DNA of 64,000 nucleotides from Pachyseris speciosa (lineage: Eukaryota > Cnidaria > Anthozoa > Scleractinia > Pachyseridae), in contig JAEMWC010000248.1 of NCBI GenBank assembly GCA_016490735.1, positions 207,501 to 271,500 on the forward strand, given 5' to 3'. Of the stretch, positions 42,106-55,500 are shown piece after piece. Numbering within the stretch: position 1 is the first letter of the stretch; each line of letters starts with the position of its first letter. The notes under the pieces are model-generated. The model made no database searches. It was not told where the DNA came from and saw only the letters and a list, made by a program, of their open reading frames with translations. Both the position numbers and the translations under genes were made by a program.

Positions 42106-42485
42106 AACCGCCGACCGGTTACTGGCAGTTAGTAGAGCACCGGACTACCGTGCGGGAGGTCGCGGGTTCAAACTCCGGCCGGACTAACACTTAGATCTTT
42201 AAATAATCGAGGACAAAGCGCTGCTAATGACACCTACAAACGGTTTGACTTTCTAGTCTTCTCGGATAAGGACGATAAACCGTAGGTCCCGTCTCACAGT
42301 ATTTTCACTTAATCCGACACTGTGGAACGTAAAAGAACCACTAGGGACGTAACAAAACTCTGGCTGTGACCACCCCAGTGTCTGTCCTAATTCGATATTC
42401 ACATTGCAGGGGCACTCATTAGTTACTTCATTAAATTGTAAACTGCACAAGCAGTCTGGTAAAGCCCCCCGGCCAGTGTTGTAAC
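42106..42485 (+). mobile_element. tRNA-derived SINE (unit B)
   Basis: The head is AGTTAGTAGAGCACCGGACT then CGCGGGTTCAAACTCC, the body is as at 27357-26930, and the end is CTTCATTAAATTGTAAACTG. Units A (12608-12690) and C (62290-62370) keep only the 3' part of this SINE. Confidence 0.65.
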
Positions 42486-43383
42486 TTATCCCTGAAACGC
42501 CCCGATGGTGAGAGGATAATTAACTACGGCAACGGCATTTAGTTCCTGAACAAATCGCCATTATTTTCCAAGTTAAACAAACTGGAATAATCACGAAAGA
42601 GTTACAGAAATAAGAAGTTATAATTTGAAATGATGTTTTTGTTCCCGTCACCGTCGCCATTGCTTAAGCTCACTAATCACGTGGCTCAAACTCTGTCGAC
42701 AGGAGTCAGTCAAACCGCTGTCCAACTTGATAATCGTCACTTGAGTTTTTCGAAGACAAAACAAAGAGAAACTTACCTTTTGAGGTCTTTATTTACAAAC
42801 AAATCACATTAAATTGCAGTTCCTGGTGCTGTGGCCTGTTTTATCACTGATCTCACAGTTGTGTTAAGGCTGCTAAACAATGCTTAACAAACCTGTCCCC
42901 GCAAAGCCTTCCAGTTGTTCACCAAAACCAACAGTCAAGTGGGCTGTATGCTCTCATGCTCTTACGGGGCAAAAACGACCAAGTACCTGAGGAGTAAATA
43001 AGATCTATCATACGTATCATAAGATCTAAAATACGTATCTACCTAAAATTTTGATCATAGTTTTGACAGACTGTCGGTGTCATTACTTTATGTTAGAAAA
43101 AGAATATAAAATAAAATATATCAACTGTCACCGAGTGAAATTTCCAAGCGGTGAAGAAAACAGTTGTCTCGCTTCCTAATCCAAATACACCAGCCGGTCT
43201 ACTCCCCATCTTACACGTTGCTGGAGGTGTTGCAGTTATGGCTATGAAACAATTAAAATGAATGTAACATTCATGAAAGTGTTTTACATTTAACAACGCG
43301 TTCAATTTCAACTCAGTGAAGGTTTGTGGATACGAAAGTTACTTCATAAACCACGAATTTTCCAACCAGCAGACTGAAAAGCT

Positions 43384-43612
43384 GAATTAAACCCCCATAA
43401 AGGCTCTATCCCCATAGTAATCCCTCTAAAGTTATCCGTTGTTCTCAAGAGGGTTTTTACCAATTGCGTAGCAGCTGTCAACACTGGTAATAATGGTGAC
43501 ATATGATTGGCTATCACTCAACCCTCTTGGGAAAACCGCATCTTGGAGGACAACTAAAAATAACTTTAGAGGGATTACGATGGGGATAGTGCCTATGTGG
43601 GAGATTAATTCT
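43384..43612. mobile_element. Palindromic MITE downstream of G2 (unit B copy)
   Basis: Counterpart of 14455-14708 with a 23-bp deletion in the left arm. Confidence 0.6.
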
Positions 43613-44042
43613 CTTATCTTTATCCTCTCTTCAACATATTCCAGGCCCGACAGACAGTGTATTTGAAGAACTAAGGTGTGTATGTGTAATACATTGTTTT
43701 TAACTACTAAACTCTTATTCTACGATGAGTAAAGGCAAAGCAGAATTAGTTTAAATCTTAAGTAATGAAAAACAAACACCGTAAACAAACAGGGTTGCCA
43801 CTTAGCGGGATAAAAAAAGCGGAAACGTTTTCCTTACCAACCACGAATTTTCAGACCATTCTACAAAAAAAGCTTTGTGGGCGAAGCCAGCGATGAAATA
43901 TAAAACATAATTCCTGGCAAGCCACAGTAAATTTCCCTGACTCTAACTCTGTAACTCATGACAACAAATTCTGTGACCTTGAAAAAAGTTCTTTTTCTCT
44001 GACTTTTCCCGATCATAGCAACCCTGTTTAAGTTCCATGCGA

Positions 44043-44501
44043 TTATTTCTCATTAACCCAATTCTCCAGAACCTCGGCGACATCCATTCTGTTAAAATCC
44101 TCTTCCTTCAACAGCTCAATCAGGCGTTCAACAGTTGCATCAGGGCGAGATGACCATGTCTCCAAAATGGTATAAGTGGGGTTTGCTAGCTGCCCAACGT
44201 AGTTGATCTCATCTCTGTCCAATCCGGTTTTCTCTGCAAGCATTCGGAAGTCGTCAAATCGAAGAATTCGCTCGACATTCAACATCACACAGACGCGGGA
44301 GTACACTTGCAGAGGTATGCATTTCACCTTCGATGAAAGCCGACGTTGCTGAGTGCTAGTGTGTGTCCTGCGAGCCACAAACTCCTCGACTCCACTGACG
44401 ATTGCTTGAAAGGTACCTTTGACGTATATGACAAGCACGGCCAACACGACGATTAACAAGGCATACCACATCGGTGGTGTCAACAGTTGACAGGCTGTAT
44501 T
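44043..44501 (-). CDS. G2 exon 6, last membrane helix and death domain
   Basis: The acceptor CACACCGTAG|AAT is in phase 0 and the exon is 459 nt including the stop. The death-domain core [13 protein letters not shown] is unchanged from G1. Differences include GQLPNPTDTILVTW to [14 protein letters not shown] and TVGRL to TVERL. Confidence 0.74.
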   Translation of the reverse strand, partial: NTACQLLTPPMWYALLIVVLAVLVIYVKGTFQAIVSGVEEFVARRTHTSTQQRRLSSKVKCIPLQVYSRVCVMLNVERILRFDDFRMLAEKTGLDRDEINYVGQLANPTYTILETWSSRPDATVERLIELLKEEDFNRMDVAEVLENWVNEK

Positions 44502-46063
44502 CTACGGTGTGAAACAAAAAGTATTAGCGTGGCGGAAAGAAGAGGGGAGGCTTAACAGACGAGAGAAGAAATACTAAATTTGACATTTTCACCTTACGAT
44601 CTTTGTTCGAGGCAAATTCAGCGATGAAAGGGGGAGGGGGGGGGTTGGGTACTAAAAAAATTAGTACGGGGAGGCTCCGCCCCGAGGTCCGACCCCTTAC
44701 CCTTTTATATACCATTATTGACAGAAAAGGTACCCCTTTCGTATACCTTCCATTGACAAATGGTAACCCTTTCGTATACCTAAAACAGGAAGTCTTCTTG
44801 TCATTTTCATGTAGCGTTCAATAAATTAAAACAGTACAGTCGTAAGGGATGTTTGTTCGAAATATTTTAATGAAAGGCCCTTTTAAATACCTAAGTGACA
44901 GATTTCGCTACCCTTTGATATACCTGAAGGGTGAAAAAGGTACCCGTTTCGGGCGGAGCCTCCCCGTATAGGCCATTATAGGGAGTATCCCCCCCCTGGG
45001 TGGAAAGTAGTGCTATATTTTTACAGGAAGTGAAGAAATTGTTTACTATGCAAGGTGCAAACGTCATTGGGGGCATCAGGAATAGTTATGGCTGGAAAAA
45101 TTTTCAGGGCCCTGAGGTATTATTTTACCGTCGTTATGTTACTGTGAAAATCCGAAAACCGTGAACACTAGAAATATTTTTGGAATGTTGTGTTTCAAGT
45201 GAAAAGCCAATCACGCGCGAGAAGACTAAACCGCAAACAGAAACGGTAATTAGTTTGTGATTTCATGTCACTTCTGATTGGTTTCTGCACAATAGGAAAC
45301 GTCAAAATCAAATCAAAGTGTTCACGGTTTTCATATTCGCACAGTAATGATACATTTTGTTTATTTCATTCGGAAAATGATGCGTTATTATTTTTCAACT
45401 ATATAAACTATAGGCACCCGAACATTAGGTTCACTATGGAAAAAGAAATAGATCATAAAATACCTTTCTTAGATGTTCTGATCAACAACGACACTCATTT
45501 TCCTGTTACTATTGTTAACCGCAAGAAAACCTTCACGGGCCTATTGACTAATTACATTAGTTTTTCAATGGGAGCAACCTACATCAAATTATCAACTTTA
45601 TCATATTAATTTAAAACCTTCTTTGTAATGGGTATACATTGTCATGTTTCTTTTTCTTGTAAAATCTAATTAGCAATCCTTGTAGACTATAAATTCAACT
45701 TTGTACTGTGTGTAAGTTTAAACTGAAGATGACAGAACTGTCGAAATAGGTTTTTAAAATAAAAAAATGTGTATTTTCTTGAAGTCAAAGCTTTTACTTC
45801 TCTTGTTCAGATTAAAGCATCATAAAAAATAATCTTTTTGAAGAGAAAGAATTTCTCTTGATGGCACAAGCAGTCTTAGGCGCTTTCTCATGGTAACTGG
45901 GCATAGGTGTGGGGAAATGAATACCAAGTTAAAATAGCGAACAGAAAGCAAAAACATTGCTTGCACTTCTATTTGATCAGAGTATCGTCTGGAAAAAGGA
46001 AGTCAGAAATTAGCCAGGTTTTGTTTGTGACAAGACTAGCAGTCCTAGCTTGTTATTATTATG

Positions 46064-46117
<54 letters not shown>

Positions 46118-49100
46118 TCTTTTTTGGGGGGAGGGGAAAGGAAAGCAAACGAAAAAACGCAAGTGCAAGTCTACACTTGAATCCAAATTTTGTTGATCAA
46201 CAAAAATGTTGCATGACGTCGTTGTCTTATGCAGCCCGCCTACAGTATATAATTGTGAGATCAAAAAAGTAGAGGCTACAATAGACCAGGGACCACAGAG
46301 ACCATTTTAAAGCGTTAGGGCTAAAAGATTTGGCCAAGTTCAAGCGGTACAATTCATACATTATCCATGTCATCTGGAGCGCGAAAAACTCAATCCAAGA
46401 AAAAACGTGGTAGGGCTGTGGACCCACCAGCCCCTCCTCCTCACGGTCCCTGAAGACTAATAACCCAAAATAACTATTCACAAAGTGTACCATATTCTTT
46501 TTCTCTTTTTTCTCTTGAGTCTGCCTCGATTAGCTACTAAGCTACCTGTGGGCTCAAACGTTTTGACATATTTATGTACTATAAATTAATAAAGTTGTTT
46601 TTGTTGTCACTGCCTACCAGTATGGATACCTGTGTGGTTAGGATGCCTGTCACATGTGCCATGAAGCTATCAGTATGACACACCATCATTCCAGCAACAA
46701 GCAAGGTGTAACAGTTGATGATCAACAGCACAGAAACACAGTACAACACTTGACTGTCAAGAGGTGGGTGGGTGATGCACACGGTCAAAATGAACCAGTT
46801 CATCATCAGAATCAGAAACATGTCAGGAAGGTATGCATTCTTCATTAACTCCCACTGAAATAAATTCACAAATTAACAACCACTACTTAAGCTTATTACT
46901 CGGGCCAAAGGCACCAAGGTGAGGATTTGGCTCTGGCACCTCAGCTCCTAGTAATTAATGGGTCCATTAAACTGTTTTGTTTCCACTCCAAATTGGAGTT
47001 TCAAAAGGTTTGAAAATTATACAGTAAAGTTATCAGCTAAAGAAACAAAATGAACTGAGGTTACATTGTGTAGTGGTCATTGTCACCGCCTCTGATGTCC
47101 AGTAGGGGCAACTTTTGCGTGTTTTTTTCTTTTGCCTTTTTCGGCTTTATTTCTTTAGGAGTATTACTATTGTTATCAGTAGTTCAGCTTGTTAAAGAGA
47201 TAAAAAATGTGCTAACTGCATTGTTGAGTTATATAAGCATGCTGGAATTTTTATGAACATGAGAGAAGTGCCTAGAGAAGCACAAGCCACAAGCAAGTGC
47301 TTCTCACACTTCTCAAGTGTGAGAAAAAAAAATTCTCAAGTGCTTATATAACTCAACAATATAAGACAAACAAGTCTTTTTATTTCTTTTACAAATTTTA
47401 ACTGCTCCAGAGATTTGCACAAGCTTTCAGACCAGGAGAAAGTGATGAAATGTGACGACACTCCAACACCCAAACTTTGCTTTTATGTTCAAAATAATGT
47501 CAAATATCGATTGAATCACACTTTTTTGTTTTTTACTTTATTTTCTTTATAACATCTCCAGAGGTTTGCGTGAGCTCACACTTGTGACATAGCCAGTGTG
47601 CATTGTAATTCCACAATACATGCACATGATGTAGGGCATTAAGTTGAGATTTAATGTACTCAATTTGACCAATCATAGCACACATAATTCAGGGTTTGAA
47701 ATTAGCGCTTGCCCACTCACCAATGCGAGTGTCAAACCCGTTGGGTGAGTGGAAATTGTAGATTACTCGCCCAGTTTAGCAAGTGGAATTTTCACATTGA
47801 AGGAAATAACTGTAACTGATTATTTTTGACAAAATATAATCTTAACCTTTACATATCAGTACGTTTCACATTCTGAAAGCTTTAGAAACATGGCACATAC
47901 ACACAAACTGATTTCTGGGTTGGTAAATATATAAAATGGCTTCTATTCAAGTAACACTGACATAAAGTACCTAATCGTAGTGATGGTACTGGTCAAAGGG
48001 CAGTATAATTGATCAGGATTCCAGGTAAGATTTTAAGGCAGGGTGCCAACAAGGAATTCCATCGGGTCAAATTTCCTGTGCTCCCACCAAACCATTATAA
48101 ATTTTCTCTTAATTTGTCAGGTCATGTAGCTGACCTTGGAGGGTTTTACACCCGAGACCCCCTCTTATCTGGAACACTGATTGATTGTAAGTAAAAATCT
48201 GGAAAGCAAAGGAGATTTTGACCTGTTTACCAATGAGCAAACAAAAAAATAATGGCCAAATTTCCTTCATTAACTCACAGAAAACATTGTCAGTGTGTTT
48301 TTGGTTAGCATAGCCAAGATGAAAATGAATGCCAAGTTGAAAACGTTGGGTCAACGTTTTCAGCTTCTCCCCTCGGCATCTCAGATGAACTTCGTAATAA
48401 CTTAGTGTGGCTCATTTTTCCTTTAAAATTTACTTGATTTTATCTCACTGGCAATCCATTAGAGCCAGGGCTTGAGACTAACTTTTCAGCTTACTAGCCC
48501 AGTGGCTAGTGAGAGGTTTGATTCACTAGCCAAAACATATTTTTCACTAGCCAGACTTGTTTGCCAGACGTTAATCCCGTGAAGAAGTTTCAGTTAGGTA
48601 CTTTCTTTTCCAACCACAATACTATGCATGATGTCCAACTTATCATCTTTTTAGAAATAAGTATGTTTGACATTTGAAAGTGTCATAATACAAATAAAAG
48701 TCTCTTTTTTACACCATAAATTAAGTTCTTCAAAAGTTGAAGAGACACTGTGGTACAAATTTAACGTTATTAGTAAACCAAACTTTTAACTATGAAATTG
48801 GAATTCTTACGTCTGGTACTCAACAGTGTCTAAACACAGTAGCTTAAATACAAAAACGGATGCTCTTTTGCATGCAAAATGCAATTTGAATTTTAAGGAA
48901 CTTGAAATAAAATAAGTCACTGGAACAAATTATTTGAATCACATCACTTATTTATCAAGTTTCACCATGTAATGATAATGCTGTAGAGAAGTAACATTAA
49001 CAGAAATACATTTAAGACAGAGTATTTTTTGTATTTCAATCGTCTCTGTGTGTCAAATGTTACCGGTGCATGATGAAAAGAGAAACACTTTTGAAACCTT

Positions 49101-49563
49101 GCTTTCAAGTAAGTAAATCATCAATAAACGGGGCATCATAAGCACTATTTCATATTGAAATTCAACATTTATAAGACAGAGTATTGGTTCTTCAATCGTC
49201 TTATAGAACGAGAGTTATCACATTTGTGTTTGTTGCGATGGCACAAATTCAGTCAAGCTCGCCAGCGCACGATGAAAAGAGAAACACTTTAGGGAGAATG
49301 AGGGAAATTTCATTGACCAGCAGCAAATTGGGAAATGTTGGGGAAGTACACCTGTAGTTTATTAGTATGAAAAAAAACAAAAGAGAAGAAAAAGTCATTC
49401 GTCTGTTCACTTGCACAACTCCATTTTCTTTAATTTTATTTGTGATACATTTGAATTTAATTTTCCTTATGTTTCCCTCTTGTCCTCCAGTGCTTTGAAC
49501 TTTCACTAGCCAAAATGGCTAGTGAAGTGAAATCCACTAGCCAAAATGGAATTTTTACTAGTC

Positions 49564-49596
<33 letters not shown>

Positions 49597-52500
49597 AGAG
49601 CAATTCAAGAATAAAAAAATCACACAGAGTAAGACCCAGACCCATTTTTAGGGGTAAACTTTAAAATTATCAAGAAACAAATTTTGCTTCATTAGCAATT
49701 TAATTAATGCCTTCGAAAAGTATTGTGCAAAAGCAATGGAAACAAAATTTGACAAATTTCGTTCTTTGTTCTTGCCAACTTTTCACGCGATATTTCAAGT
49801 GAAAAGTATCATTTACAGCAAGCGAACAATCACTGGATACAAATGAAAATTTGCTCAAAATATCGCTAAGTGCCATGAATTTTGATCAGACTAATGCAGA
49901 GTGCTGTGAAATTTTGCTTGAACTATCGTGGAGTGCTGTGAAATATCGTTGTCATTCAAACAATAGGACTGCTGAAATATCATCGAAAAATCACTCCAAA
50001 CAAAATTTCGCTAATTATCGTTGAATATTCGCGAAATTTGTTGAATTACGTTTGCATTAGTTTTGCACAATACTGTAAGTCAAAAGGCATCTCTGAGATC
50101 TCTGAGGCATCATCAGTATGTGACACTTGATATACGTTTGAGATGTACTTACATATGGAGTGATGTCTGCAGTTACACAAATTCCTGTCACACAGACAAC
50201 TCCTCCAAACACCAACAACACCTGTATAAAAAAATGAGAAAGAGATAATACATTTATAAAACACACAAAGCAACAACTTTTATGTATGTTGTGGTTTAAA
50301 GAGTGTAGCTTAAAAATTGTCAAACCAGTTCGATTTTTATTTTCTGTTGTCAAGGTTGATCTTGGGGAGAAAAGGTGCTTGATTACTTAAATGAACTCAG
50401 GGTCTGACAAAATCAATATTTTTGACAAAACTTGTCCCTGTGCAAGAGACATGATAAAATCACTTGCCCAGCAGGATGAGCCACTCATTCCAAATCATGT
50501 TGTTGGAAATCTAGCGAGTGATTTGGTCACACAGGCAGTGTGATTCGCACAGTTTTAGCATGGGTGTAAAGGGGATTCTTTCTAAACCATTTGCTTCCTG
50601 TTGCCAATGAAATGCATTACAGCTGGTCACGTGGCTATACACTTGGCTCTTTGGAACTCACTCTCTGTGTTTTGAGTCATTTGCTGGTGCTGGAGCTCAT
50701 CATCAAGGGCTGAAAAGTCTTAAACCTTACCAATTCCAAAGAACTGCTCATTGGCACTGCATATGCAACAAACTTTGTTCGAACCCTCCCTTGAATGTGC
50801 TGACAGTTTGTTGATCGTGGACAAGGGGCCTAAAAGCAGATAACCCTTGTCTCACTGGGCTCCAGTCTTCACTGGCAGAAGTTTCATTGAATGCTGAAGG
50901 TGCCTGAACAACTTTTGGTGCAGGATTGAAGCCTGGTCTGAGGCTTAAAAGAAAATGGTAAATTGTTTTGGAGGAGCCTTTCCCACTCAAAGATATGTGG
51001 AATTTTCCAGGATGCAACAGGGTCAGATTCTTGCTGTCTGGCTGCTTGGTTGAGGTTGCTGATAAAAAGGGAGCTGAGGGAGCTCTTGTTTGCCTTTTTC
51101 CCCTAAACTTCCTCTTTTAATTTAGAAGCAGAAGAGCTGTTTTGTAATGTTTACTCTATGAATAAAGGATTCAGTTGAAAAAAGATTTGTCGAGACTGCT
51201 CAGTTGCAAAGTAGCATTTTCATTTACTGTAATTCATGCACTAGTTTTGAGCTGATATATTGTTTACATCCCATCTCTATGCTACTGCTTTACTGGAGAA
51301 GAGCACTGTCATGCCTCTTTGAAAGATTGACGGTAGATATACATTAGGCAGAAAATACCCATTTTTGGCAAAATGAAACTTTGAAGATTTTTCTGTCTGC
51401 AAATATCAAGAGTCAGCTCACAAGTTTAGGTTCATATCATAGATCAATACAATGATAATTTGTAAAAACAAATGTTAATTTCTTTCCTAACTAAGTATTT
51501 TCGCTCATATTTTGTTACCGAAGAAGCACTTTTGAAGACATCTGACAAAAGCTTGTTCTGTTACCATGGCAACAAGAGACTCAAACATCATAGTGTTTGT
51601 CATCATTTATGGCAACGAGTTGCATGATGGTTTCTTCTGCATTAGTTTTTTAGATTTTGGAGAAAAAAGTAGTCTAGGGTACCATAGCACTTAAAAACAG
51701 TACAGTCATAAGGTATTTGTAATCGGAATATTTTAATAAAAGGCCCTTTTAATTGCCTAAATGACAGATTTCCCTACGCTTTCATATACTTCAACTAGTA
51801 AAATCGCTACCCTTTCAGATACCTGGAACGTGGAAAACGTACCTCTTTCGGGTGAAGCCTTCCCATATAAGTCATGTAGGATGAGTCAAAATACAAACAA
51901 CAAGTTAAAATAGTCCATGATACTACAAGCCAAAACATCTAATAAGAGATTTATTATCTAACTTCTACTGCAAACAAAGAATTTATAAAACAAAAGAAAA
52001 AACTTTTTTTCAGGAAAGTGTGACAGGTTTTGTGTGATGCACATGCTTTTCTGCAGTACAAATATCCAAATGTAAATATCACAGAATATTTGTATGTGTC
52101 TTGTGCGTTTTCTGCATAAAAACTAACAGAGTTGGATAATAATAACTAGTTCTGATTAGAAACATACCTTTCCAATTGACTTTAGACCAGTGACCACATG
52201 ATGAATGGAAGAACAAATTTTATCCCAGACCAAGCAAGGAAAGTAAGTTGACAGACTGGCTGGTTCCACATCATGCCAGTGCTGTGTAATCCAATCCTTT
52301 ATTAGCCTTATAAGTTTTAGGAAGATATTTACTGATCTTCCAGTAATCACCAGAAGGAAGACATATATAATGTGGTAGCAACCTGTTGATACAAGTAAAT
52401 AGCAAAATAAGTAAAACTGAAGGTCGGCCAAAACATGTACCATGCCTGCAATAAAGAACTAAATTGAAACATAATTTAAATTAATAAAAAATTAATTAAA

Positions 52501-55500
52501 GTTAATTATAAAAAATATAAGTTAAAGAAACTTTTCTACTCATCCATATGTATATATTCAGTCACATAATTAAAGCTTGGTAGAAGGAAGTCTGATATAA
52601 GCACCAGATATAAAGAATGCATAGAAAGAGGTTGCTACATTTCATTTAATTACTTGGGATACTGTAAGTATGCCAAGTTATAAATCATGTCAGATTTCAG
52701 TCTTTTTTTTTTCTTGTGCAGGAAAATGCACAATTCAATTACATGGTGGTGTTTTGATGGAGCAATGCACAATAGAAGGCACGTGGCGGTGTTTCATCGT
52801 AGTCCAATGTTTCATTTGTGGTCCAAAGTGCAAAGCCTTAAGCTATGTAACTCAAAAATCTCTTTCTGTTCAGCCTTTCTGGTGGACTGACTTGCTTGGA
52901 TTACTGAGGATGTTGTGATAACTAGTTGTGAAGACTTTAATCCAGTAGAGTTTGACTGCATCAGGGTTTTCATTAATTTTTCAAGTAAAAGGGGACCTGT
53001 CATGAAGTAGCCAGGTACCCTGAGTGAATTTGATGAGCAGAGCTTTCAATTTTGCACCTGAAAAAGCCGGGTATGCCCTTCACAGCAGACGGGTGCTGGT
53101 AACTGGGCCCCGTCTTCTAATACAACCACTGCTGCATGAAAAGGTTTGCCGAATTTAAGACAAGGTTGGAAGCCTTGCACGTGCTGTGACTATCGACTCG
53201 AATAAGAATGTTGTGACAGTTCTATATTTAGAAAATTGCAATAATTTTTTTAAGGATATATCTGCTGGCCTGTTTTCAGCCAAGCAACATCCTTTGTTTC
53301 AAAAATAGAGCAGTTTGAATTATGAGTTTTTTTTACAATACATGACATCTGGATTGTATATGAAGGTTGGCTTACCAATGGTGATGCCACTTGGAAGATT
53401 TACGATCCAAAGGATACTCAATGCTTGTACTCGAAAATTGTAGTTTGTGTTGATAGAGCAAACAGTGAACATCTTCAGTGGTCAAGCACTTTTAATTAGA
53501 CGTTTCACCCTTCAGGCTTCTTCAGTATAGATATATATATTCCAGGTGACTCACCACAGCTACAGAGTTTTAGTATCAGTCAGAACGATGATTTTTTTTC
53601 ATCACTTTCGGGACAATTACTAAATGAAACTCTGATCTTGCCAAATCCTGTGGGAAGTACGGAAACGACTTCTTTTAATCAAACGATCCTTGAGATGCAT
53701 TCCATTGGCTCTTCCTTTAAGGATTTGTGAATAAATTCTTGAAGAGAGTACATGTAGGCTATGGCTGCTGCAAATTCGCCCCACGCCCCATGAGCTGACA
53801 CAAATTATAACAGCTTACTTCTGTTGAGTTTGCACCAGAAGTCACATATGTAAATCAAGTAACCAATCGGAACGGGGCTCAGGAAATTGTTTTGTTCTTC
53901 GACCAGTCAGAAAAAAGTCCAGATTCTGGACAAGAAACAGACAAATTGACAAGAAATTGTATCAGGCATAGTTTTTTCCTTCCTCCTGCCACGAAAGAAA
54001 CTTTGCCTGATCACAGGTTACATTTGGGGTTACTGCTATCAGGCACTTGAAAGTATTAGTCTGCTTGTAAGAAGAGAAGATATTACCGTGCCTGGCAAAA
54101 TTCCTGGAACACTCAATTCTAAATTCAGTACAATCAGCGATGCAGCGTATGCTCTTCCTTGCCTTGAAAACCTTTGGAATGAAACGCTTCAAGTGTGCTC
54201 TTTCAGAGAACAACACAGTTTGCATATCCCTAAATATTTTGTACATCAGTTGAATGTAAACTTAAGTTGTAAATATCTTACGCACCAGAATTTGCTCTAT
54301 CTTTCTACCGGGTGAAGACAAAAGTGCAGCAAGAGTCTTCAATGTAAATCCTCGTCTCAATCGCTCAAGGCAAATGAATAATTTTTTTCGGGGAGTAAAC
54401 TCGGATTCAGGACCATTATTTGACCTCTCTGCGTCAACAGATTCTCCAAAGTTCCAATAGTTAATCTTCTCCATTGGGCAAACATCACTTAAGAAGCTGC
54501 ATAAAATTTCAAACTGGGAAGGTGTCAGACCAACAAAATGTTTCATTAAATCAGGGTCATGACCGATAGCTTCGTCTTTCATTGTCAAAATTTCATTCTT
54601 TAAAATCATTGTCTCCGCTTTCATATACTTTGTGAACACAATTTGCGTTCTTTCATCCAATACCATTTTCCCTGCAACAGGGCTCTCCTAAACTGGCAGA
54701 TAAGTTGCACTTTCCTCTGATTCGTCATTCACGGGATTAAAATCGCTCAGTTCTTCGCATGGGTCTTGACCATCGACTATTTTTTCTCGCTTTGCGGGAA
54801 GTACTGGCTTTGCTCTTGATGCAGGCGATCGACGCGCGGCCCGCTCTTGTGCTGGAGTATAATTCGCCTCCTGCGGATCGGGAAATTCTTCGACGGTTGG
54901 TCCCTTTTCTCCAGGCCAGTTAAGGGCACATATGGATGTGTTTCTGGTTGCATTCTTTTCTGTAAAGAACCGCCACGAACACGCTACTAACCATCTTCTG
55001 CACTTGACGATATCTTGGGAAGGCTTTGGAAATGGAATGAAGACTTTCTTCCCGGATTCGTCGAGTTCTTTAAGAGATTTAGGGCATTTTTCTCGATACT
55101 TTGAATCCGCTTTGCACTCGCCCCAACAGCAATGCTTTACGTTGAGTTTGGGGGGTTCTGTCCTCGTGAACCGGTTCACAAGAGCCGATAAAAAAGACCA
55201 AACAATACACAACACCTAACCAATGACTCCTAAACAAAGAAAGAACAATGGTTATTCCCTTGTGTACCGGTACACCACGACAGAACCGTCTGGGGACAAA
55301 CATCACATTATAAAAGCGGTTTTACGCGAGGGTTCCGACCTCACGTAATCTATTTTTAGAGTGTGAATGACTGATATGAAATAAATTATTTTTCTTCTGC
55401 GCGATTGGCTGACACCCCCCTCGTTGACCAATAGGGCAACGTCTTTTGTTCACAGGTAAAAATAGAATGGGACAGCAAAACCGCAGGAAGTTTAATGCAA

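Larger units (their letters stand above)
45060..45780 (+). mobile_element. Penelope-like element fragment (unit B), split by a MITE
   Basis: Counterpart of 17992-18485. The frame upstream of the catalytic motif ends at about 45140, where a MITE is inserted. It resumes at 45347 with [16 protein letters not shown] and [20 protein letters not shown] and is open to 45606. A hammerhead-like hairpin follows at 45724-45750. It lies in G2 intron 5. Confidence 0.6.
28604..53400. repeat. Segmental duplication unit B
   Basis: Collinear with unit A. It lacks the sequence equivalent to A 9760-11590, most of 12060-12610 and 13180-14100. It has its own insertions at 28703, 33301-34955, 38087, 42106, 45141, 48018 and 48466. 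It contains G1 exons 1-2 and G2 exons 3-6. The right boundary is approximate. Confidence 0.82.

Noticed and set aside
42120..42185. tRNA gene
   Set aside because: The head has A- and B-box-like parts but no consistent cloverleaf and is attached to a SINE body. The same holds for 27270-27357 and 27415-27480.
46010..46272. Open frames of poly-Tyr or poly-Asn
   Set aside because: They are translations of the (TTA)n microsatellite.
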